Shown here piece after piece: positions 46,427 through 56,932 of a stretch of DNA of 64,000 bases. Origin of the DNA: Massospora cicadina (Eukaryota; Entomophthoromycota; Entomophthoromycetes; Entomophthorales; Entomophthoraceae); assembly GCA_022478985.1 (NCBI GenBank), contig JAKSZP010005615.1, forward strand, positions 30,444-94,443, written 5' to 3'. A model generated the notes under the pieces. The model was not told the DNA's origin, made no database searches, and saw nothing but the letters and a program-made list of their open reading frames with translations. A program made the translations under genes and the position numbers. Positions within the stretch are counted from its first letter, which is position 1. Every line of letters begins with the position of its first letter.

Positions 46427-47174
46427 TAATTGACCAACCATTATTTCCAGCCACTTCCGCCCTAGTTTTTGAACTGGGCGCTGCAGTGGTTACTCTCTAC
46501 CAAATGAATGTGCAATTAGTTCTTTGCTGTTTGTTGTTCATTTGGTCACTTACTGACTTTGGGAGAAGTATCCGCTCTATCTTGGAAAACCTTCTTCAAG
46601 CCACCCAAGTTTTGCGGATTGCATCTCCTTTAGCTTCCTCTGGCCCAGAGGGAAGATCGAGTGTCCCCTCACAGTAGATTGCCAATCAGGTTCTCGACGT
46701 GCTCACTGAAGTGCAAATGCATACAGCAATTGCACTCAACTATGAGTCTGCGTTATTGCATGCCCAACAAGGGCTAACGTTGTTAGATGCTGTGGATGGG
46801 ATGCCCATCATTGGGTGAGAGGTCTTTTACACTCTTCCTCACAAGCTGGAGACTTTATTCCACTGATGGCTGTAGTATCAGCCGCTCTGAAACCCCCTGT
46901 GTCCCAATCAGACCACTTATTCAGACTGATCTATGCCATGACTGAAGCCTCTAGTTTGGTTTCTTTGATTTCTACCTTTCATGAACTAGCCCCTGCATCA
47001 GGTTTATCTATCGATATGCTTCAGGCAGTCTTTAGATTGGGCTTGGATTTGGGTTCCGCTCATCATGTGGCCTGGTCTACCATCCAGGGATCAGTAGATC
47101 AAATATGTGCCACCACAACTACTATCAATGCTTTACCAAACCATGTTTCCCATTATCAAAAGGGGATTTTATGA
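46246..47174 (+). pseudogene. Element D gag-like ORF, opening inside the LTR
   Basis: Frame 46246-46677 starts in the LTR, passes the LTR end and the priming site without a stop (FHDIIDQPLFPATSALVF), and continues into a part homologous to element B gag (MNQPLISAFSALLA). After a TAG at 46675 and frame changes, 46815-47174 continues with MRGLLHSSSQAGDFIPL and DMLQAVFRLGLDLGSAHHVAW, matching B's AEIAISAFRAALDPTAAAHTAW. No zinc knuckle seen. Confidence 0.6.
46428..46438 (+). other. Putative self-priming site of element D
   Basis: AATTGACCAAC one base after the LTR is the exact reverse complement of GTTGGTCAATT in the 3' LTR (51695-51705), 11 nt. A TATA-like TATTTAA (51663-51669) lies about 30 nt before that motif, consistent with it being the RNA 5' end. 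Tf1/sushi elements prime this way. In the 5' LTR the match is 9 nt. Confidence 0.55.
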
Positions 47175-50100
47175 TAGAATTACCCAACAAAGATGCAGAC
47201 GACGCGCCTGCCTCCAAATTAGCAATAGACTTGGGTACCAACCCTGCCATAACTCCTGAGTCTGAGTTGGCATTTGCAGAGTCAACTATTAATGATTCTG
47301 TTCAAGCCCAGATGGAGGAAATCATTTCCCCTGCCCTCATACTTCCAATTTTTGTTACATCAAAGGACTCCGACCCTACCCCCAATATACCCATTATTTC
47401 TTTAGTCGCCAATGAGTCAGTCGAATATTCCTATAAACAGAATTTTGCTTATTTACTTGTGCCTATAAAGATCAGTATCAGTCCACATCATGTCTCCTTT
47501 AAAGCTCTGGTGGATACCGGAGCAGCGGGGAACTTCATGAGTGTTGAGTTGGCACAACAACTAAAGCTGAAAATGGATGTGGGTTTCTCAGTAATGGTGA
47601 CCTCATCTGCTTATCAGTCTTCATATGTTGTTTGCTGACTGGTACCCTTTTCAATCCACCAGTTTAACTTCTGCAATCGTTTTTCAGCTATGCTGAACTT
47701 GGTGTTTCCAGTGATCTTAGGTGTGGGTGGTGGCGCTAACAACATGTGAAAATTCATTTAGAGTCTAATATGTTGTCATTCACCAATGAGGATTTGGAAA
47801 AAGAATTCCCTTTAATCAACACCCTCAAGAAAATACAAAGAATCAGCTTTGTCACTACCCTGGTTACTTCTGCGGGAATTCCAGCCAATTTTCCCAAAAG
47901 CTTAATGCGATAATGGAGAATCTTCAATATGGGAAAGGTGGAGCGCCTGCCTAAACACTCTAGGTACAATTGTGGGTTTCAAACAACTGTGGAGTTGGTG
48001 AACATCAACTGTCTGTTGTATCCCCATACAGCAGAGAAAGAAGTTGCACTTAATACCTGGTTGGACGATATGTTGAGAAAAGGTTGGATGTCTAAGGAGA
48101 CTTCACCCGCCACCTCCCCCATCATTTTTGCTAAAAAAATTGGATGGTTCTCTCCATCCCTGTGTGAATTATGGTCATTTGAACAAAATATCAGTTACTG
48201 ATCCCTATCCATTGCCCCTGGAGTAGACAATCAGCAAGGCAATTGCCAAATCCCATGTTTTCTCAAAACTGGATCTGGTGAACGCTTTCAACCAAATTTG
48301 GGTAATGGAAGGGCAGGGATGGTTAACTGCAATCTGAACAAAGTGAGGCATTTTTCAATTTCGTGTAATGCCCTTTGGGCTGAAAAAATGCTCCCGCTAT
48401 GTTTCAACAAATAATCAACAATGTACTGGGGGATCTCCAGTTTTCTTATGCAATTGCATACATTGATGATATCCTGGTTCACTCCCCAACTCCCGAGCAA
48501 CATGCTATTGACCTAGAAGCAGTGGTGGTCACCTTGCATAAAGAAGGGCTGTTCCTCAAAGCTTCCAAGTGCGAGTTTTATAAGGAGGAGGTTACTTTTC
48601 TTAGAAACCTGGTTCTTAAAGAAGGTGTCACTATCCCTCCCAACAAGTTAGATGCAATCCGAGAATGGCCAACTCTGACTATGCAGAAACAACTTCAGAG
48701 TTTCTTGGGTACTATCATCTTTCTAAAAATATTTCCCCAGCACTTTCCCAGTTGGCCGCACCGCTCCACCCCCTTACTGGGAAGAATATACCGTTTTTTT
48801 GGACACCCAAATGCCAGCAGGCGTTCAAAACAATCAAGGAGGTGTTTGTGTCTCCTTCCATTTTGAAACATGCCAATCCTACCAAACTGTATATTGTTGC
48901 ATGCAATGCCTTGTCAATAGCAGTGTGTGGTGTTGCTTCAGGAGCACGATGGTCTAGAACATCCAGTCACTTATTTCTACCAAAAGTTTACAGCCATGGA
49001 GCAGTCTTGGGCCATTTATGACAAAAAACTGGCTGCTGTTGCATAGGCATTAACTCATTGGTGGTATCTGTTGCAGGGTGCCCGCCATGTTATAATGGTT
49101 TGCATGGATCACCAGGCCCTTTTGTATTTCTGCAAATCCCAAAAATTGGTGCACCGGCAGGCCAGAACCTATTGGGACCTGTGCAGCTTTAATTTTAAAT
49201 ATGAATTCATTAAAGGTGCGCTCAACGTACTTCCCAATTTTCTAAGCCATAGTCCCACTCACTGTCCCTCAGAACCTGAGGAAGTGGATCTTGTTACTGT
49301 GATTCCTGCCACTCAGATTCTGTTGATCATTCTCCCCATTGTTTCCTCCATCGCATTGGCTCCCAACGCCCCATTATTGGCTCAGGTGTTAGCCAGTCAA
49401 ATGGCCTGCCCTGAGGGCTTGGAGTTGGTTGAGCAGTTGGTTCACTCGAGTCACAAACACTCCCTATACTCCTTAGAAGAGGGACTCATCTACTTCCATT
49501 CTCACGTTTGGGTTCCCCTCTCCTTCCAATCGGAGGTATTCCATGCACATCTGATCCTCTCACAGTTGGACATCCCGGTAACAAGAAATGCATCAATCTG
49601 ATCAAGCGCACCTTTAATTGGGTGGGACTGACCAAAGAGGTTCTGGCTTGGATCGCTGATTGTGTTACTTGCACTAGGGCTAAGTTGGATCACTCCAGAA
49701 AAATGGCCTCCTGCACCCCTTACAGCAGGCGGAAGGTCCATGGACTTTGGTGTCCGTAGACTTTCTCATTGACCTCCTCTGTTCTAATGGGTTCACAGTG
49801 GTGATGGTTGTGGTGGATTGTTTCAAAAAAATTTTGCCCTTTTTATCCCTTGAACTTCCATGATTACATCAGAAGAAACTGCCCATCTTTTCATATGCCA
49901 TGTGTTTTTGATGTTTGTCCTTCCCCAGGAGATCATTAGTGACTGGGGTACACAGCTTACCGCGCGGTTTTGTAGTGAACTCATATTGATCCTGAAAATA
50001 TCCCCTGTTGATCCACGGCATATCACCCCCAGTCCAATGAACAGACCAAGCGGGTTAATCAAGTCCTCAAATAGTACCTGCATTGCTATGCTGCAGCAGC

Positions 50101-51030
50101 GCAGGATACTTGGGCCGGTGACTTGTCCCTTGCTCAATTCACTTACAATAATGGGGCCCACACATCCACAGGGTTTTCCCCTTATGAAGCAACGTTGGGT
50201 TATAATCCTTTATTTTTGGTTGGGCCATGCTTGCAGCCTGAGGCTCAAGCTGCTGCGGATCATGCTGCCCATATCTGATTGACTCAAGCTTTAGTGTGGG
50301 GACACCTAACCAAAGCCATCAATGACTACAAGCGATTTACAGATCATAAGCGCCTTCTGGGTCATGCTTTTATGGTTGGGTCCTACGTCATGCTTGATAC
50401 CCATCATTTGCAAATTCAAACCCCTTCCCTTAAGTTCGCCAGTAAGCAATCAGGTCCCCATTTAGTGGAGGAGGTATTGGGTAATGGGGCGTTCTGATTG
50501 AAGCTTCCCGCGCACTGGAAGCAGCACCCTGTTTTCCATGTTTCTCAGCTATCACCCTTCAAGGATGCAATTCCCCTGGACCTGAAACCAATAATCATCA
50601 ATGATGGGGAAGAAGCCGAGGTAGAGGCTATCCTGGCATCTCGGAAGTCGCGACGTTCAATCCAATATCTTGTGGCCTGGAAAGGGTATTCAGCTTATGA
50701 GAATAGTTGGGTCAAGGCGCACAATTGCGCGAATTTCATGGATATGGTCAAAGCTTTCCATATATCCCACCCTGATGCTCCCCGCCCTCCCCAGAAAATC
50801 GCAACAATTTTTGACTATCAAGTTACCCAAAGCACACAAGAATGTGGCTCTGGTGCAGTTTCCTGGTGGGGGGTCCTTTCTTTGGAAAAAGGAAAGGGTA
50901 ATGTAAGTCCCTGGGAATGTCCCTTGGCTCTTGATCAGGCCATCTTCCCATTCCCAAATAAAAAGACACCAAAGAGGATGGTAGTACCCCTCGTTACTCA
51001 GGGCAATCTTGCTCACATAGTAGACGAGCA
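47175..51030 (+). pseudogene. Element D pol: protease, RT, RNase H, integrase, chromodomain
   Basis: Protease: FKALVDTGAAGNFMSVELAQ (about 47500). RT 47929-48866: KLDLVNAFNQIWVMEGQGW, LKKCSRYVSTN (frame-broken) and YIDDILVHSPTPEQH intact. RNase H 48800-49240: MDHQALLYFCKSQKLVHRQAR. Integrase 49500-50280: HPGNKKCINL...[14 protein letters not shown] and IISDWGTQ (second Asp kept), but the catalytic Glu position reads QTKRVNQ (Lys). Chromodomain 50620-50780: RSIQYLVAWKGYSAYENSWV. Purine tract GGAAAAAGGAAAGGGTAA before the 3' LTR. Shifts near 47640, 48160, 48390, 48760, 49020 and 49600, among others. Confidence 0.9.
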
Positions 51031-52267
51031 ATAGGTAACAGCCCTCCTGCTTCAGATTCCACCCCAGTACCCACACTCACCTCAGCAGAACTGTTGCGGG
51101 GTATTAGTGAAATCTGCACTGAGATTGCCAAATTGAAATCAGTCAGATCTAATTCAAGTGGCATTCTGGCTGATGGCCAAATCTCAAATGGCTGGAAAGG
51201 CATGAAGACTGAGGTATTGGCTGGATCATCCAATGGCTCTAATTTGATCAATAAGCTGATAGAACTAACATTGGGCGTCATTGATGAGGGTTCAAAGCCC
51301 TCTGTTGGCAATTTGGGTGTTGCAGCTGATGTGTTGCCATTGACTGAACAGACAGTTTAGTGACCAAGCGCGGGTGGGTTGGGCGTCCTGAACCCATTTC
51401 CAACCAAATGGACTCATCCCTATGTGGTGTGGCCTTGGGGGATTCCCATTACTTGTTGGGCCAAATGCCATCATGCCAACCGTCGGAAACATAGCCAAGC
51501 CCCAGTTTGGACGTTTGAGGTCAAACTGACAGAGACTCGGCTCACCACCAAATTTTGTGATATCAGTTCTCAGGGAATAAACCCGCCCATTTCTGAACAA
51601 TTCGCCAGTTAGGTCAATATTGTGGGACCTGATCCCATCTTGTCACTATCCCAATTGACCACTATTTAATCAGTTGCATAGCACTGAGAAAATTGTTGGT
51701 CAATTTTCTTACTTTTCCTTCAAATAAAAATTTACTAAAAAAATTAAAATTTTATTTTTTTCCAACTGCTTCCCTGATGGCATTTCCCTGGTGGCCCATC
51801 AGTCTGTACACTGGATGGGCTCTACCAGTACTCTTGGTCACTATAGGCACCTCTGTCATCAATTGGGTTCAGTGAGTCCAATATTTTTGGCTTTATAACC
51901 CCATGATCACTAACTTCTGGCAGCAATACATAGGAATCTTGTGGCCATATGTCCACCAATTGCAAGCGAGAATCCATCTCCTTGCCACCCCAGTAGAGAA
52001 GGCACCATATGCTGAGAATCTTATCAAGACCATCTCAGTGATTCCCACCCTGCAGAAAGACCCCCTGGGTTGGGAGTGGGTTCAGTGTGGTTCGTCATCA
52101 GGATCATACTCACCATGTTGCTGCACCAACACTTTGTCATTTCCCACTGCCTGGCTCCATACTGAGTTATTCAGTCGATAATGCCTCTGGCATTCTGGCT
52201 TGCTTTTGGGTGCTTATGCATCCTGACTGGCAGGCCAGTCTAAACTTATTATGCCATTTCCATGACA
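50902..52267 (+). repeat. 3' LTR of element D
   Basis: Pairs with 45060-46426. Begins TGTAAGTCCC, ends TTTCCATGACA, then the CTGCC duplication. Confidence 0.93.
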
Positions 52268-53890
52268 CTGCCAAAGTGCGCCCAGGCTGGCTCTGCTAGC
52301 CCTCCCAATGCTACTGGGCGTTATGTCCCCCTTGGGACCTGGCCCACCACCTCGCAAGCTCTCAGGCGGTGCTCCAGAGCCCTTTGGTGCTCCCATGGAG
52401 CAATTTAATTTTGGCCTCTGGGTCAAATATGGGAATCTCTTCCAATATGCAAGTGCGGCCATCATTGAGATGGCCATGGCTGTTTTCAAACCCGCCAGCT
52501 ATATTGACTTCTGCCCATTTAAGGGGTATTTTGACCTCAGCTTCCATTATGAAGCCAATGCAGAAGCAGTAGCCAAGCTGCAGTTAATTTATAAAAAAAT
52601 TCCTTTGCCCACTGTTCACACCCAGCTCCCAGATGAGGCCACTTTGGTGGTCCAGTTCACCAGGTTGCCCTCCTTCCTTTCCCCCAAATGCCTCCACCAT
52701 GAGCTCACAGAGGTTTGGCTGTTTACAGCGCAGACCCCATGTTGCAGTTTGTGGTGCCCCATGGGATGGATCATCTGGCAGGCCCTCACGCCTTTGCGAC
52801 AATCTGCCCATTTAATTGTGACACCCATCTCACGATTCCCCCCATGCACTGTGATCAGGTCTGCCCCTGATCATCCTTTTTGGGCGCGCATCAAAATATG
52901 GCCAGGCCATCTGCCCCTTGTGCTTTGAGCTTAACCACTCAAAGTGCAAGTGCCCCACAGTTTCCACTTCTGTCAGTTCCATTGCCCCTCCTTCTGGAAC
53001 CACCCCAGCAGCTGCCTCACCCCAATTTTTTGAATGGGGCGTGATCCTCCCACCCCAACCTGTGGGTAATTCTGGCATGGCTTCAAAAGCAGCAGCCAAT
53101 CAGAATTTAAACTTTTAAAAAAATTTGAATAATTTGGCCAGATTATGGAATCCTGAGTCAATGGCTGAAACAGTTTCAGCTGAGCGCCGTGGTCAACTGT
53201 TCATAGCCAATCAGGTTCTGCCACCATACCAACTCCTGTGGCTGGGCCAGTGCTAGCCGAGCTTAATCCATTTGAGTGTCTTAATTGGATTGATGATAGT
53301 GACTGGCCATACACTGTGAAGCTGGATTTCGCGTTGGAGGAGTTTTTTATTAATCCTCCTGATTCATGCCCCCACCATTTTTGCTCTAAAAGTGGCTTTC
53401 CAAATTATAAAAATATTAATCAAATGGCAGTGGAAGCCGCTGCTGCCCCTGCCAACACCCTCCTCTGCCAGCATCTCCATGGGGTGATGGAACCCCTAGT
53501 TGAGGGTATTCCCATCTCAAATTTCCTTCCAACTTTGATGAAGATGCTATATATGAAATTGAGGAGCTTGCTTTTGGTGTGAGCTGCGCTTGCATCAACG
53601 TGGAAAATACCTCTCTTTTTGACCCCAACTATCCCCAAACCAAAAATGCATCAAGTCTTTTACTTGTGTGCTGACTCTCATCACTTTCACTGAGCATCAA
53701 CTTGCTCAATACATTGAGGCGATGGATACTGCTGGCCTCATAAACAAAGAAAACCCGCAGCTATACCTCCTCATGCCCCATGTCACTGATGCCCCTACCC
53801 CTATGTTGTCCGCCATGGTCCACCAGCTAAAGCAGGCGCCAGACAAAAGTTTTCCCAAAGCTTTCTCGCCTTCTTATATGGCTTCCTAGG
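52268..53890 (+). pseudogene. ORF1-type RNA-binding protein (copy 5)
   Basis: Frame 52308-52928: NFGLWVKYGNLFQYASAAI, then SYIDFCPFKGYFDLSFHYEA and IYKKIPLP, continuing in the same frame into TLVVQFTRLPSFLSPKCLHH. It therefore lacks the A7 frame break of copies 3 and 4. Knuckle CFELNHSKCKC, with the first Cys pair in a neighbouring frame near 52910. The C-terminal part has MAETVSAERRGQLFIANQ (53161) and, at 53668-53889, EHQLAQYIEAMDTAGLI and DAPTPMLSAMVHQL. Several stops; broken. Confidence 0.75.
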
Positions 53891-53935
53891 CTGTTAACCT
53901 AGAGGCTATATTAGGAAATTTTTTAATTTATGATA

Positions 53936-54339
53936 ATCCCTTTGTTTGGCCCATTTGCAAATAAAGATGTGTGGCGGCTCCCCTTTTAGGTTGGGCACCA
54001 CTAGTGCTAAAAAAAATAATTATCCTTCACTACAAACAAATATAATCTCAATGGTGACTTGTGACAATAAATAAGTAAGTAACACCACAAAGTTAAAACC
54101 TTTAAATAAAACTAAATTTATGCAGAAAGCTTAAAATAAAAAAATAAGTTAGAAATTAATATATTTCAATCCAACTAAAAGAAAGGATAATGAGTGCAAA
54201 GCTGCAGGTAAAAAATAATTAAATAAGTATGACTTAGCATTGCAACTTAGTAATTGGGTAGCTTGATCCACTCAAAATAAACTCTGGATTTTGGTTGGTA
54301 ATCATTGTAAATCAAATTTTCTCTGAACCTAAAAAATCA
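53936..54339. other. A/T-rich spacer
   Basis: No gene. Starts after the retroposon end with GATGTGTGGCGGCTCCCC. Contains nothing else I recognise. Confidence 0.4.
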
Positions 54340-54690
54340 AAAAAGATTGGGAAAATAAGAACCTCCTTTAAAAAACTCTAAAAAGTATGAAATAGTTGAG
54401 AAATTATGCCTCCTTAATAAAACCCTTTTTGAAGTTGACACCATATTTTAAACTGAATTATAAAATTTTGCTCACAAATACAAATTATATCTTATGTCTG
54501 GATTGGGTCCAAGCGTAAACTATAAGCACCTTAGGATATATAATACTGAGTATATTAAAATAAATTCCTATTATAAATCTTTTAAAGTATGGCGCCAACT
54601 TCAAAAAGGGTTTTATTGAGAAGCATAATTTCTCAATTATTTCATATTTTTTAGATCTTTTTTAAAAAAAGTTCTTTATTTACCAAATTT
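54340..54690. mobile_element. MITE/foldback element, copy 2
   Basis: Arms ACCTCCTTTAAAAAACTC... TTGAGAAATTATGCCTCC... and ...GAAGCATAATTTCTCAATTA... AGATCTTTTTTAAAAAAAG. The centre is inverted relative to 22725-23075 (here GCTCACAAATACAAATTATA reads forward). No ORF. Confidence 0.65.
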
Positions 54691-55349
54691 TTTTTTGAGA
54701 AGGTTCTTTTTTCCCCAAAAAACTTTACCCCCAGTTCTTTCCCCCAAAAAAATTAGTGCATTTTTAAAAGTGGCTTTTTTTCCTACTTTTATTAAATATT
54801 GTATCTCTATATATCCTTTTTGACCGCTTACTATTTCTATAAAATTAAAACTCATTGTATATATATTATATACAGTATCTTATAAACAAATATACTAAAA
54901 TTTCATTTTATTAAATTTAGTTGATTTTTGGGCAAATTATATCTAAATTTACTAATCACCATTTACAATATTTCATTTTATTAAATTTAGATGATTTTAT
55001 TGGTCAATGCATGCTGAATTTACTGTTCACCATCTAAAGTAATTCATTTTATTAGATTTGGTTGCTTTTATTAGTCAATCTATGGTAAATTTATTGATTG
55101 CTATCTAAAAATAATTTATTTTATCAAATTTAGATGATTTTTTGGGCAAATTATGCAAAAATGATAGCCATCTATAATGATTTAAGCTCATCCTGCTATG
55201 ATCTTATACTGCCTGGATTTTGAACATACCCCCAGCCATAAGATATAGCAAAAGTACTTCAAAGCTATTGCTTCACTGATGCCAGAATTAAGTTTATCCG
55301 GAGTTGTATTAATCCTGCAAGTATCCATCGCTTCTGAGCCCATTTTTAA
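54691..55349. repeat. Dispersed repeat with ~70-bp units
   Basis: Same sequence order as 23076-23960: T/C-rich start, TATATATTATATA, ~70-bp units (54890-55190), CTGCTATGATCTTATACTG, CCCCAGCCATAAGATATA. 55240-55349 is the inverse of 55535-55640. No ORF. Confidence 0.6.
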
Positions 55350-55948
55350 CTGACTTTGAAAAAGGAGAAGGTTCTCAATTCAACCTGTATGTTTTTTTAG
55401 ATGTTTGCGCATAACTCTAAAAATACTAGACGGATTTGGATGAACATCTTCTCCAAAAAAGATGCTCCAACTTAGGTCCCAAGTATTTTTTGTAAGTATT
55501 GGGAAAATATAAGCCTATTAATTTAGTAAATATATCAAAATGGGCTCGGAAGTGATAGATACTTGTGGGAATAACACAACTCCAGATAAACTTTTTTTTT
55601 GGCATTGGTGAAGTGATAGCTTCAAAGCACTTTTTAACTGACTTTGAAAAAGGAGAAGGTTCTCAATTTGACCTGTATGTATGTTTTTTTTTTTTTTTTC
55701 TTTTTTTTATGTTTGTTCACACATAACTCTGAAAATACTGGACCAATTTGGATGAATATCCTCCAAAAATTGAGGATGCTCTAACTTAGGTCCCATTTTA
55801 CTTTTGTAAGTATTGGGCAAGCATCTGCCCATTAATTTTAGTAAAAATATCAAAATGGGCACAGAAGTGATGGATACTTGTGAGACTAATACAACTCCAG
55901 ATAAACTTAATTCTGGCATCAGTGAAGTGATAGCTTTGAAGCACTTTT
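55350..55948 (+). repeat. Two tandem ~300-bp satellite-like units
   Basis: Units beginning AACTGACTTTGAAAAAGGAG (55350-55635 and 55636-55948) share GTTTGYNCACATAACTCT..., GATGCTCYAACTTAGGTCCC, GATAGATACTTGTG, ACTCCAGATAAACTT and GTGATAGCTTCAAAGCACTT. A third unit (63553-63866) follows element C, which inserted at the junction. T-runs at 55684-55708. Confidence 0.75.
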
Positions 55949-56662
55949 TGTCAGACATTCTCCTTCTCAACTTTCAAAAAAGAATGTTGGAGGTAAAAAT
56001 GCCCCCAAATCCACTACTACGATCATCCAATTATATGTCTAATCTTCTAACAATACTATGGTTAATGAGGATATGAGTACCATTGGCCAAAAGACCCTGG
56101 CAGATTCTCAGTAGAACCCTACCCATTGGGAAAACATGTTTTATAATCAAAATCAGCTTATTAAGGTAAAAACTGATAGTTGGATTGCTCCAACTCCTCA
56201 GCCAAATTTTGGGCATCCATCACATGGTCCCCCCTCAGCTGCGTCTCATTCCATAACACTTCCTGAGCGGGGACCCCCTTTTTTAGGTGTGGTGGAGGTC
56301 CCCCAAGGTGAGAAGATTTTACCCGCCAGTGATTGGGTGCAATTTATCAAATCATTACCACATGGGTTTGTTCTGCCCCAGAATATTTTCCCTCATTCTG
56401 ATAGGCTGAAGCCTATTTTTCCTAATTTGGACAACTCAGCTTTTTGAAACTATAGCCCCAAATTCCCATGGCCCCAATATTCAAACTAGTTTAAATATGA
56501 GATACTAGTATCAAATAGGAGAGCTTTTTCTGGCTTGCCCCACACAAATAATAAAAAAATAAAAAAAAACTTTAAAAAAGCGTTTATTATTACTATTATT
56601 TTAAAAGTAAGTTTCATATATATTTTGAGAAATATTTGTGGCATCCGTCAGTGGATCCCACA
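55949..56662 (+). repeat. 5' LTR of element C
   Basis: Starts TGTCAGACATTC, ends GATCCCACA. Close to the 3' LTR; visible differences in the first 150 bases are all transitions. Contains ATATATATTTTGAGAAATA near the end. Confidence 0.93.
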
Positions 56663-56666
56663 AACT

Positions 56667-56684
56667 GGTGCTCACTACAGGGGT
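56667..56684 (+). other. Primer-binding site of element C
   Basis: TGGTGCTCACTACAGGGG, 4 nt after the LTR; identical to the site in the miniature LTR element at 20970. Confidence 0.72.
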
Positions 56685-56932
56685 TCACCCTGTATACTTT
56701 GATAAAGTATTAAAGCAATGGAGAATGTCACCCTCTGGGTGCAAAATGGAGAATGAGTTAAAGATGATGATTGGATGGACAGCCCTACCACTTTGACATT
56801 TGGAGAAGATTGATTTGAGCGCATATTAATACCTGAATCTTGCTGCATCACCTGGCCAGCCACCAAAGCTGTGAGAGACCTTACCCATGGCATCCTTACC
56901 CTGGTGACATTGCATCCTGAAAATGAGCATCG

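Larger units (their letters stand above)
45060..52267 (+). mobile_element. Ty3 chromovirus D
   Basis: 7208 bp with LTRs 45060-46426 and 50902-52267 (about 1.37 kb) and an identical duplication CTGCC (45055-45059, 52268-52272). Gag, protease, RT, RNase H, integrase and chromodomain. LTR termini TGTAAGTCCC...CCATGACA, as in B, so a sister family. Inserted into an ORF1-only retroposon. Confidence 0.94.
44936..53935 (+). mobile_element. ORF1-only retroposon, copy 5, split by element D
   Basis: The coding part is 52268-53890. Sequence before element D (from about 44940, up to 45059) is its 5' portion, since the CTGCC duplication joins the two. The 3' end near 53935 is ...GCAAATAAAG. It lacks endonuclease and RT, like the other copies, although it belongs to another subfamily. 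Start uncertain. Confidence 0.55.

Noticed and set aside
52214..53160. Minus-strand ORFs opposite copy 5 of the ORF1 protein
   Set aside because: Shadow frames; the plus strand shows family homology and a zinc knuckle.
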